A stretch of 8,693 nucleotides of DNA, taken from positions 1 through 8,693 of the forward strand of contig URVD01000067.1 of assembly GCA_900551195.1 (NCBI GenBank), read 5' to 3'. The position numbers and the translations under genes were made by a program. Below are positions 1-6,234 of the stretch, piece after piece. The notes below the pieces were generated by a model, which was not told the origin of the DNA, ran no database searches, and saw only the letters and a list, made by a program, of their open reading frames with translations. How positions within the stretch are numbered: position 1 is the first letter of the stretch; each line of letters starts with the position of its first letter. This stretch comes from an uncultured Collinsella sp. Its GTDB lineage: Bacteria; Actinomycetota; Coriobacteriia; Coriobacteriales; Coriobacteriaceae.

Positions 1-14
1 AAGGATCGTTTATA

Positions 15-53
15 AAAATGCCCACCGGTACATGTGATACCGGCGGGCATTTT
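15..53. terminator. Bidirectional intrinsic terminator
   Basis: Two 16-base arms (15-30 and 38-53) pair with a single A/C mismatch around a 7-base loop. The stem core is GC-rich (GCCC, CCGG) and is flanked by A/T tracts on both sides. On the minus strand the stem is followed by five T residues and lies 22 bases past the stop codon of the minus-strand membrane-protein gene, so it should end that transcript. On the plus strand the stem ends in TTTT, then GCG, then TTTT, so it could also end a plus-strand gene that lies to the left of the window. Confidence 0.8.
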
Positions 54-74
54 GCGTTTTGGGCGCGGTGGGCG

Positions 75-1304
75 CTACACGCGCGTCGCATCCTTGGGGC
101 TCATGGTCATGCTCTGGAAGCGGTTCTCCATGTAGTCGTTATCGAAATACTTGCCGTAGAACTGCGCGACGGGAATATCCGGCTCCGTGCCGTTGACGCG
201 CTGGTACCAGTAGTCGAGCGACTGCAGAGTCATGACGCCGTCGACCAGCATAATGACGGTAAAGATGACGGTAGCCGAGTAGCGACTCTTCCACGGAATC
301 ATGTTGATGAGCTTGAGCAGCCTCGGCAGCAGCAGCTTGATCCAGATAAGGCCACCCAGGCCCCACAGGCAGGCGAAGCCCGTGCAGGTGCGTCCGCCTG
401 TAAGGACGGCGAGTGGGTCGGGCATGCCAAACAGCTTCATGTGCGAGTAGCTCCACGAGACCACGCCAAATGAGGTCTGCATAAACCAGCCCACGAACAC
501 CTCAAAGCTCGCACCGAGCACAGCGCTTACCAGGAAAATGATGATGGGGTTCTTTTTATAGAAGCGGTTGAGCACCATGGTCATGAGTACGGCGCCAAAG
601 CCATAGATGGGGCTGAAGGGACCAAACAGCATGCCGGCGCGGTTCTGGTAGACGCCCGGGTCGTCGACCGTCATGTGCCAGATGTCCTCGGCGATCAGGC
701 CGAGCACGCAGCAGACGAAGAATACCCAGAACAGGTTGAAGTAGTTGAGCTTGATGTAGCCCTCGCCGGTTTCATCGCGGCCGAGCATGCCCTCGGCGGC
801 GGCGTCGCGGTCGAGCATCTCCTGCAGGCGGCGCTGCAGTTCGCGCTCCTGGCGCAGCGTGGGGTCGACGGTGGCCGAAAGCGCGATGAGGATACCGAGC
901 TGAATAGCGGGACGAAGCAAGAAGGGCCCGATGCCCTGGAGCATCACGTCGACCAAAAGCTCGACGACGGTAAACGCGATAAGGATATAGGACAGGCGCG
1001 CGGCGTTACGACGCTGGTTCTTGATAAGGTCCAGGCCAAAGATGATTAGGATGACGGCACTTGCCGCAGAGAGCATGATGCCGGCGACGATAAGGCCGAC
1101 TGCGACGAGCGTGTTGTCGCCGAGCTTTTCGGTGGCGTTGCCGTTAACAAGTGCCGTGATGACCTGCCACATAAAGGCGCCGACTGACGGGAGCGTTCCC
1201 ACGCCGGACAGGATGCACAGGACGGCGTACACCTTAATGATGAGCGGGATCTTCTTGACCTCCGTGGCGCTGGGGACGCTGGGGTCGAGTTCGTTTCGAT
1301 CCAT
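75..1304 (-). CDS. CmpB-like putative ABC-transporter type IV membrane protein
   Basis: This is a 409-residue polytopic membrane protein of unknown function. The C-terminal half resembles the family called putative ABC-transporter type IV (ABC_trans_CmpB, PF06541). The recognisable features are a first membrane segment at about 190-210 with an acidic residue in LIAEDIWH, then GMLFGPFSPIYGFGAVL (224-240), a membrane helix at 253-280 containing SFEVFVGW, a conserved WSYS (284-287), and a later WGLGGLIWIKLLLPRL (314-329). The N-terminal part (about 20-145) has roughly four hydrophobic segments. A charged linker rich in Arg, Glu and Gln (150-180) joins the halves and may be helical. I see no ATP-binding motifs, so the transporter name is only a family label. 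The start is supported by GAAAGG (1311-1316) six bases upstream and by a well-formed promoter. It is transcribed divergently from purF and is probably monocistronic. Confidence 0.8.
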   Translation of the reverse strand: MDRNELDPSVPSATEVKKIPLIIKVYAVLCILSGVGTLPSVGAFMWQVITALVNGNATEKLGDNTLVAVGLIVAGIMLSAASAVILIIFGLDLIKNQRRNAARLSYILIAFTVVELLVDVMLQGIGPFLLRPAIQLGILIALSATVDPTLRQERELQRRLQEMLDRDAAAEGMLGRDETGEGYIKLNYFNLFWVFFVCCVLGLIAEDIWHMTVDDPGVYQNRAGMLFGPFSPIYGFGAVLMTMVLNRFYKKNPIIIFLVSAVLGASFEVFVGWFMQTSFGVVSWSYSHMKLFGMPDPLAVLTGGRTCTGFACLWGLGGLIWIKLLLPRLLKLINMIPWKSRYSATVIFTVIMLVDGVMTLQSLDYWYQRVNGTEPDIPVAQFYGKYFDNDYMENRFQSMTMSPKDATRV

Positions 1305-1330
1305 ACAGAACCTTTCTCGCTTTGTTGTAG

Positions 1331-1359
1331 GTTATAAGGATACGCCGCCGACCTGCCAA
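1331..1359 (-). promoter_or_regulatory. Sigma-70-type promoter of the CmpB-like gene
   Basis: Read on the minus strand, a -35 of TTGGCA (1354-1359, five of six consensus bases) and a -10 of TATAAC (1331-1336, five of six) are separated by exactly 17 bases. Transcription would start near 1324, about 20 bases before the start codon, leaving room for the ribosome binding site at 1311-1316. It is the best-formed promoter in the window. It is judged by consensus match and position only. Confidence 0.6.
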
Positions 1360-1519
1360 AAGACAGGGCGAACGTCCCAATTGCAACTTTGTAATCCCCA
1401 ACGGTGGACGCGGCGGCCATCTGGGGGCGCGGGCGCTTGCACTGGACGGACCGATAAAATGTTTGGCCGCAAAACGGATTATTAGCTCGGTGGGCTTTTA
1501 AAAAGCGCTGCTCATGCGC

Positions 1520-1548
1520 TGGGGAGCGCGTCGCGCCGTGCGTATAAT
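1520..1548 (+). promoter_or_regulatory. Probable purF promoter
   Basis: A perfect TATAAT lies at 1543-1548, about 41 bases before the purF start. The -35 position at 17-base spacing (1520-1525, TGGGGA) matches only three of six consensus bases, so the promoter may need an activator or lean on its -10. Transcription would start near 1555, giving a leader of about 35 bases that carries the ribosome binding site GAGGGG (1579-1584). Two short inverted repeats lie just upstream (1494-1520) and could bind a regulator. I see no purine riboswitch in this short leader. Confidence 0.45.
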
Positions 1549-1589
1549 AAGGCGGGTAACGCCAAAATACGAGGCTCTGAGGGGATGCC

Positions 1590-3260
1590 ATGTCTCAAGA
1601 AACCATCCGCGCGGCCGAGCGTGCCGCGGGACAGGTGAACGCCATGTCGACGTATGATCCGGACTCCGACCAGCTGCATGAGGAATGCGGCGTTTTTGGT
1701 GTCTGGGCGCCCGATCGCGATGTGGCTCGACTGACGTACTTTGGCCTGCGTGCGCTGCAGCACCGTGGCCAGGAATCGGCTGGAATCGCCGTGGGTGACG
1801 GCGGCACGGTTATGGTCCGCAAAGATCTGGGCCTGCTCGACCGCGTGTTCTCCAACGCCGACCTGTCGACGCTCTCCGGCCAGCTGGCCGTGGGCCACGT
1901 GCGCTATGGCACCGCCGGCGCTAAGAGCTGGGAAGCCTCTCAGCCGCACCTCTCTACCATCAATAGCGTCATTATCGCGCTCGCGCACAACGGCACTCTG
2001 GTCAACACCGACGAGCTGCGCCGCCAGCTGATCGAGCTGGGCGTGCCGTTCCTCTCCAATTCGGATTCCGAGGTCGCGACCAAGCTCATCGGCTACTTTA
2101 CTCAGCGTACAGGCCATCTGCGCGAGGGCATTCGCAAGACCATGGAGCTCGTGCGCGGCGGCTACGCCATGACGCTCATCAACGAGCAGGCGCTCTACGC
2201 ATTCCGCGATCCTCACGGCATTCGCCCGCTGGTGCTTGGCAAGCTCGTGGACGAGGGCCTGGATCAGGCCGATGCCGCGGCCGTTTCGCAGCTGCCGTCG
2301 CAGGACGGCGCCGCGACGGTCGACTCCGCCGTCCGTGTCACGCGCGCCGGCGGCTGGGTCGTTGCTTCCGAGACCTGCGCACTCGACATCGTGGGTGCCG
2401 AGTATGTCCGTGACGTCCGGCCCGGCGAGATCTTGCGCATCAGCGCCGAGGGTCTGGTATCCGAGCAGGGCGTGCCTGCAGCCGAAGAGCCCGCCAACTG
2501 CATCTTTGAGCAGGTCTACTTTGCTCGCCCCGACTCCATCATGAACGGCAAGAGCGTCTATGCCTGCCGTTATGACATGGGTCGTCAGCTGGCACATGAG
2601 GAGCCCGTCGAGGCCGACCTGGTCATCGGCGTGCCCGACTCCGGCCTGCCGCCCGCGGAGGGCTATTCGCACGAGAGTGGCATTCCCTTTGGTGAGGGCC
2701 TTATCAAGAACCGCTACGTGGGTCGTACGTTTATCGAGCCTACGCAGGAGCTGCGTGCCATGGGCGTGCGTATGAAACTCAACCCGCTGCGCGACAACAT
2801 CGAGGGTAAGCGCCTGGTCGTCATCGACGACTCCATCGTGCGCGGCACCACCATGGTGCAGCTCGTCAAGATGCTGCGCAACGCCGGCGCCAAGGAGATT
2901 CACATCCGCATCAACTCGCCCGAGGTCATTTGGCCGTGCTTCTACGGTATCGATACCGACGTGCAGTCGCAGCTTATCAGCGCCAACAAGACGGTCGACG
3001 AGATTTGCGAGTATATCGGCGCCGATTCGCTGGCCTTCCTTTCGGTCGAGGGCCTGCTTAAGGTCATGCCCAAGGGCGGCTACTGCGACGCGTGCTTTAC
3101 CGGCCGCTATCCCGTGGCGATTCCCGAGAGCTTTGGCCGCGACAAGTTTATGGAGGGCTTTAAGCCCCGCAACCTGGACAAGCCGCTGTACTTTGACGAC
3201 GACGCCGTGGTCGAGAAATACGACGACCGCAGCTGGGAAGAGGAGCACGGCGAGGCATAA
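1590..3260 (+). CDS. purF: Amidophosphoribosyltransferase
   Basis: PurF commits PRPP to purine synthesis: it transfers ammonia from glutamine to PRPP, making 5-phosphoribosylamine in the cytosol. The protein has 556 residues. The N-terminal Ntn glutaminase domain shows ECGVFGVW with Cys33 as likely nucleophile, exposed after removal of a propeptide as in the Bacillus-type enzyme, then LQHRGQESAG, GHVRYGTAG and AHNGTLVN. The phosphoribosyltransferase domain has the PRPP loop VVIDDSIVRGTT (410-421). Cys304, Cys450, Cys499 and Cys502 fall in the contexts of the four ligands of the 4Fe-4S cluster of Bacillus PurF, so an oxygen-sensitive cluster enzyme is expected. An extra stretch of about 34 residues (220-253), rich in Ala, Asp and Gln, interrupts the glutaminase domain before WVVASETCALD. 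The start follows GAGGGG by five bases. An alternative ATG at codon 19 has a weaker site and would still keep the propeptide. It leads the purF-purM-purN block. Confidence 0.97.
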   Translation: MSQETIRAAERAAGQVNAMSTYDPDSDQLHEECGVFGVWAPDRDVARLTYFGLRALQHRGQESAGIAVGDGGTVMVRKDLGLLDRVFSNADLSTLSGQLAVGHVRYGTAGAKSWEASQPHLSTINSVIIALAHNGTLVNTDELRRQLIELGVPFLSNSDSEVATKLIGYFTQRTGHLREGIRKTMELVRGGYAMTLINEQALYAFRDPHGIRPLVLGKLVDEGLDQADAAAVSQLPSQDGAATVDSAVRVTRAGGWVVASETCALDIVGAEYVRDVRPGEILRISAEGLVSEQGVPAAEEPANCIFEQVYFARPDSIMNGKSVYACRYDMGRQLAHEEPVEADLVIGVPDSGLPPAEGYSHESGIPFGEGLIKNRYVGRTFIEPTQELRAMGVRMKLNPLRDNIEGKRLVVIDDSIVRGTTMVQLVKMLRNAGAKEIHIRINSPEVIWPCFYGIDTDVQSQLISANKTVDEICEYIGADSLAFLSVEGLLKVMPKGGYCDACFTGRYPVAIPESFGRDKFMEGFKPRNLDKPLYFDDDAVVEKYDDRSWEEEHGEA

Positions 3261-3300
3261 AACCTGCCATATGGGGACAGGTTTATTTTGGTAGGTTTTA
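3258..3300 (+). terminator. Hairpin region after purF, possible weak terminator or attenuator
   Basis: Right at the purF stop, AAACCTG (3260-3266) can pair with CAGGTTT (3278-3284), and the second arm runs into TTTATTTTGG, which resembles a weak intrinsic terminator. The same left arm can instead form a longer, 12-pair stem between 3258-3269 and 3289-3300 with one G-U pair. The two folds exclude each other. The second arm of the first fold carries the word TGGGGACAGGTT (3272-3283), found again inverted at 6800-6811. Whether it terminates, attenuates, stabilises the purF message or is only a repeat remnant cannot be told from sequence. Confidence 0.45.
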
Positions 3301-3417
3301 CCTGCTGTTTTGTTGATATGACGGCGGGTGCTGTTATGGCACACGCCGAAATGAACGCAATTATGAGCACCGTTTGGCGCCCGCGCGGCGCGACGGTAGT
3401 GGGAGAGGAAGGCTCAG

Positions 3418-4521
3418 ATGAGCGACAGCAAGCATGTGACGTACGAGGACGCCGGCGTCGATACCGCCGAGGGCGGCCGCGCCGTCGACGCGATTAAGCA
3501 AATGGTCAAGGACACCAATCGCCCCGAGGTTATCGGCGGCATCGGTGGCTTTGGTGGCCTGTTCTCGGCCGCCGCGCTCAAGGATATGGAAGACCCGATC
3601 CTGATTAGCGGTACCGACGGCGTGGGCACCAAGCTCGTGCTCGCCCAGATCATGGACCGTCACGAGACGGTGGGCCAGGACCTGGTCGCTATGTGCGTCA
3701 ACGATATTCTGGCTTCGGGCGCCGAGCCGCTGTTCTTCCTGGACTACGTTGCCATCGGTCACATCGAGGCCGAGCACATGGCAAAGATCATCAAGGGCGT
3801 GGCCGACGGCTGCAAGCTCGCGGGCTGTGCGCTCGTGGGCGGCGAGATGGCCGAGCACCCGGGCGTCATGGCTCCCGCCGACTACGATCTCGCCGGCTTT
3901 ACCGTGGGCGTCGTCGACCGTCCCAAGATGCTCGACCCCGCGAACGTTCGCCCGGGCGATGTGATCCTGGGCCTGCCTTCCACCGGCGTGCACTCCAACG
4001 GCTACTCGCTCGTGCGCAAGGTCATCGGCGTCGACGGCATCAAGCCGGGCACGCCCGAGGCCGCCGCTAAGGCCGAGGAGCTGAGCCGTCCGCTCGAGGA
4101 GCTCGGCGGCGCTTCGCTGGCTGACGCCCTGCTGGCTCCCACGCGCATTTATGTGAAGCCGATTCTTGAGCTGCTGCGCGGCGGCGCCAACGTGCATGCT
4201 ATCGCCCACATCACCGGCGGCGGTATTACCGAGAACCTCAACCGCGCGCTCGCCGACGACGTTGACGCCGTGGTCACCCGCAACGGCGCCGAGGTGGGTT
4301 GGGACGTTCCGCCCGTTATTACTTACGTGTCGCGTCAGGCCGAACTCGCGCCCAACGAGGCATGCAAGACCTTCAACATGGGCGTCGGCCTGTGCCTGAT
4401 CGTCGCCCCCGAGGACGAGGCCGCCGTGACCGAGGCACTGGTCGCGCTGGGCGAGAAGCCGTTCCGCGTGGGCGAGTGCGTCGAGGGTTCCGGTAAGGTC
4501 GTGTACTCCGATGAGCGCTAA
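3418..4521 (+). CDS. purM: Phosphoribosylformylglycinamidine cyclo-ligase (AIR synthetase)
   Basis: PurM closes the imidazole ring: it uses ATP to convert FGAM to 5-aminoimidazole ribonucleotide, the fifth step of IMP synthesis. The 367-residue product, slightly longer than the roughly 345 residues of the E. coli enzyme, shows the family's motifs in order: YEDAGVDTAEGG near the N-terminus, the ATP-binding ISGTDGVGTKL (63-73), AMCVNDILASGAEPLFFLDY (91-110), GGEMAEHPG (141-149), LGLPSTGVHSNGYSLVR (184-200), AHITGGG (263-269) and FNMGVG (319-324). GGEMAEHPG differs slightly from the usual GGETAEMPG. The start follows a purine-rich AGAGGAAGG, the GGAAGG at 3407-3412 being five bases upstream. It lies 157 bases after purF and overlaps purN by 11 bases. 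No strong promoter is visible in the spacer, so it is probably transcribed with purF. Confidence 0.97.
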   Translation: MSDSKHVTYEDAGVDTAEGGRAVDAIKQMVKDTNRPEVIGGIGGFGGLFSAAALKDMEDPILISGTDGVGTKLVLAQIMDRHETVGQDLVAMCVNDILASGAEPLFFLDYVAIGHIEAEHMAKIIKGVADGCKLAGCALVGGEMAEHPGVMAPADYDLAGFTVGVVDRPKMLDPANVRPGDVILGLPSTGVHSNGYSLVRKVIGVDGIKPGTPEAAAKAEELSRPLEELGGASLADALLAPTRIYVKPILELLRGGANVHAIAHITGGGITENLNRALADDVDAVVTRNGAEVGWDVPPVITYVSRQAELAPNEACKTFNMGVGLCLIVAPEDEAAVTEALVALGEKPFRVGECVEGSGKVVYSDER

Positions 4522-5209
4522 CGAGCAGATGGCTGCCGCCAAGGGCCTGGACTTTGTGCCCTATACCCGTCCGACTGGCACCGATACGGCTGAGCCGCTC
4601 AAGATCGGTGTGCTCATCAGCGGTTCGGGTACCAACCTGCAGGCGCTGATCGATCTGATCGCCGCCGGCAAGCTCAACGCTTCGATTGAGCTTGTGGTGT
4701 CGAGCCGTCCTTCGGCTAAGGGTTTGCAGCGCGCTGAGCGCGCGGGCATCCAGACGCTCACGCTTTCCAAGGACGTCTATGCCGACCCTATTGCCGCCGA
4801 CGAGATCATCGCGCACGAGCTGCTCGAGCGCGGCTGCGAGTATGTGGTCATGGCCGGCTACATGCGTATGGTGCACACGCCTCTGCTGGCGGCGTTTCCC
4901 AATCGCGTGGTCAATTTGCATCCGGCGCTGCTGCCGAGCTTTACCGGTGCGCATGCGATTGACGATGCCTTTGTGCGCGGCGTCAAGGTAACTGGCGTGA
5001 CCGTGCATTTTGCCAACGAGGTCTACGACAACGGTCCCATCATCGCCCAGCGTGCGCTGGCTGTCGAGGAGGGCTGGGATGTCGACACGCTCGAGGAGCA
5101 CATCCACGCGATCGAGCATGTACTGTATCCCGAGGTCGTGCAAATGCTTGCCGACGGTCGCATCCACGTGCTGGAGAACGGCAAGGTGGCAGTTGACCCG
5201 GCGCGCTAG
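4511..5209 (+). CDS. purN: Phosphoribosylglycinamide formyltransferase
   Basis: PurN transfers a formyl group from 10-formyltetrahydrofolate to GAR, giving FGAR, the third step of IMP synthesis. The Rossmann-like domain starts at residue 31 with KIGVLISGSGTNLQALID, including the phosphate-binding SGSGTNLQ (37-44). The catalytic Asn, His and Asp are seen as Asn135 and His137 in VVNLHPALLPSF and Asp173 in VYDNGPII. The GVTVHF segment (162-167) is also typical. There are 232 residues, of which about 30 at the N-terminus precede the usual start of the family. No ATG, GTG or TTG lies close to KIGVLISG, so the extension is probably real; Met7 is the only other candidate. The first 11 bases overlap the end of purM, and the nearest ribosome-binding-like sequence (AAGG, 4495-4498) is rather distant, so translational coupling to purM is likely. 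Confidence 0.96.
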   Translation: MSANEQMAAAKGLDFVPYTRPTGTDTAEPLKIGVLISGSGTNLQALIDLIAAGKLNASIELVVSSRPSAKGLQRAERAGIQTLTLSKDVYADPIAADEIIAHELLERGCEYVVMAGYMRMVHTPLLAAFPNRVVNLHPALLPSFTGAHAIDDAFVRGVKVTGVTVHFANEVYDNGPIIAQRALAVEEGWDVDTLEEHIHAIEHVLYPEVVQMLADGRIHVLENGKVAVDPAR

Positions 5210-5278
5210 TCGCTTGAAAAAGGGTCTCCTTGGTTTCCTTGAGATGTAAAAGCTTCATCAGAACCAAGAAATCTGATA

Positions 5279-5310
5279 GGGCCTCGTCCGTGTGCGGGCG
5301 GGGCCCTTTT
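5279..5310 (+). terminator. Intrinsic terminator of the purine block
   Basis: Twelve-base arms at 5279-5290 and 5295-5306 form an uninterrupted GC-rich stem (ten Watson-Crick pairs and two G-U pairs) closed by a TGTG tetraloop and followed directly by TTTT. It lies 70 bases after the purN stop and just before the toxin-antitoxin promoter, so it separates the two transcription units. Confidence 0.88.
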
Positions 5311-5336
5311 GCGTGGCCTTTCATGTTTGCTATACT
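5309..5336 (+). promoter_or_regulatory. Extended -10 promoter of the toxin-antitoxin operon
   Basis: TATACT (5331-5336) matches the -10 consensus in five of six bases and is preceded by TGC (5328-5330), an extended -10. The best -35 is weak (TTGCGT, 5309-5314, spacing 16) and overlaps the T-tract of the preceding terminator. Transcription would begin near 5343, inside or at the edge of the palindrome at 5335-5344, and the ribosome binding site AGGAG (5351-5355) follows at once, so the leader is very short. Confidence 0.55.
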
Positions 5337-5344
5337 GCTAGCAG
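5335..5344. promoter_or_regulatory. Putative autoregulatory operator (CTGCTAGCAG palindrome)
   Basis: A perfect 10-base palindrome overlaps the end of the -10 hexamer and the expected transcription start of the antitoxin gene. RelB/DinJ-type antitoxins commonly repress their own operons by binding short palindromes at this position, using a ribbon-helix-helix N-terminus. The assignment rests on position and symmetry only. Confidence 0.5.
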
Positions 5345-5360
5345 ATAGAGAGGAGCCGCT

Positions 5361-5705
5361 ATGGGTACAGCAACGGTGCAGCTCAACACGCGAATCGATC
5401 CTATGCTCAAGGCTGGTGGCGACGCGGTCCTAACTCGCAATGGATTGGGGGCGAGCGATGCTATTCGTGCGCTTTGGGCCTATCTTGTCGAGCATCAAAC
5501 GTTGCCGGGATTTATGGTGGCGGATAAGCGCGAGGCGCCCCGTGCGGAGAGCCTGGCCGAGCAGGGGTGTGGCCTAGCTTTTTCCTCGTTGGGGCTAAGC
5601 GCTTCGGATTTTGCGCCAGGTGGATCATCTGCGGAAGACTGGGATGCCGTACGAGATGATATGTATGACGCGATGATTGCCGACATCGAGGCGAATTGCC
5701 GATGA
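5361..5705 (+). CDS. RelB/DinJ-family type II antitoxin
   Basis: This 114-residue protein probably neutralises the PIN toxin encoded directly after it and represses their shared promoter. The N-terminal 50 residues fit the ribbon-helix-helix layout of RelB/DinJ antitoxins: a beta strand ATVQLNTRIDP (4-14), a helix with LKAGGDAVLTRNGL, the turn-helix GASDAIRALWAYLVE, and a LPGF segment near 48-51. The C-terminal half is variable, has a Gly- and Ser-rich stretch (about 80-92) that may be disordered, and ends in an acidic helix (DWDAVRDDMYDAMIADIEAN), the usual place for toxin wrapping. The start follows AGGAG by five bases. Its stop codon overlaps the toxin start in ATGA, which couples their translation. 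DinJ normally pairs with a RelE-fold toxin such as YafQ, so the PIN partner is less common. Confidence 0.82.
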   Translation: MGTATVQLNTRIDPMLKAGGDAVLTRNGLGASDAIRALWAYLVEHQTLPGFMVADKREAPRAESLAEQGCGLAFSSLGLSASDFAPGGSSAEDWDAVRDDMYDAMIADIEANCR

Positions 5706-6169
5706 TCGAGGCAAAACGCCTGCTTGTAGATACGAACGTTTGGCTCGATTATTACCTGCAAGAGGGGGCATTCGACGAAGCGAAGAGATTGGTTGAACTG
5801 GCCGAGGCGGGAAAGATCGACCTTCTTTATGCGCCCACGACGGCAAAGGATGTGTTCTACATTTTGCCTCGGCGTCTAGCCCGGCGGAATGCGAACGGGA
5901 TTAGCGTGTCGTTTGCCTCGGCGTCATGGGCCTGCATCGAGCATATGATGCAGGTAGCAACGGCCTCTCCACTTTCGTTGGCAGAGTGCGAGATGGCACG
6001 CATGCTTGGCAAGCGTATGCCGGACCTCGAGGACAATCTCATTATCGCCTCGGGCGATACGGCGGATGTTGACTACGTAGTCACGAGCGACCGACGCATG
6101 TTGGAGACGATGCCCGAGGTATGCTTGACGCCCGCGCGCGCACTCGAGCTCATCGGGATCCTCGGCTAA
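5702..6169 (+). CDS. PIN-domain toxin (probable VapC-like ribonuclease)
   Basis: This is a 155-residue single PIN domain, expected to cut RNA using Mg2+ held by an acidic cluster. Visible family features are LLVDTNVWLDYY with Asp10 at the first strand, PTTAKDVFYIL (45-55, with Asp50 where many members have Glu), DLEDNLIIASG with Asp111 after Glu110 (108-118), and VVTSDRRML with Asp130 (126-134). Those acidic positions are intact, so it is probably active. I chose the ATG at 5702 because it overlaps the antitoxin stop (ATGA) and has GAGG (5688-5691) ten bases upstream; an in-frame TTG two codons earlier is possible but less likely. The RNA target cannot be read from sequence. Expression depends on the antitoxin's promoter. 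Confidence 0.85.
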   Translation: MIEAKRLLVDTNVWLDYYLQEGAFDEAKRLVELAEAGKIDLLYAPTTAKDVFYILPRRLARRNANGISVSFASASWACIEHMMQVATASPLSLAECEMARMLGKRMPDLEDNLIIASGDTADVDYVVTSDRRMLETMPEVCLTPARALELIGILG

Positions 6170-6224
6170 CCTTGCATACCCCGTTTCGCTATCATATTGA
6201 GCATTGTGGCCCTCATGCAACTTT

Positions 6225-6230
6225 GGAGGA
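6225..6230 (+). promoter_or_regulatory. Ribosome binding site fixing the EIIA start
   Basis: GGAGGA lies four bases before the ATG at 6235 and fixes this start. The reading frame is open further upstream, back into the toxin gene, but the upstream residues do not resemble an EIIA N-terminus. Confidence 0.75.
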
Positions 6231-6234
6231 CGGT

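Noticed and set aside
1451..1468. Possible PurR box (ATGTTTGG near CCGAT) upstream of purF
   Set aside because: ATGTTTGG is one mismatch from the Bacillus PurBox half-site, but there is no proper second box at the expected spacing, and it lies about 75 bases before the -10.
1305..1589. Purine riboswitch in the purF upstream region
   Set aside because: The inferred leader is only about 35 bases, and no three-way-junction layout is visible.
3310..3337. Possible promoter for purM
   Set aside because: TTGTTG and TGTTAT at 16-base spacing match only three and four consensus bases, too weak to list.
1512..3344. Long open frame antisense to purF (610 codons)
   Set aside because: It is a shadow of purF caused by GC-rich codon use; the product has no recognisable domain and is low-complexity (His, Ala, Asp, Val).
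3288..3497. Small frame across the purF-purM spacer
   Set aside because: It has no ribosome binding site or recognisable motif, runs into purM in another frame, and turns Arg-rich as shadows do.
3361..4542. Long open frame antisense to purM
   Set aside because: The same shadow effect; purM has all its family motifs on the plus strand.
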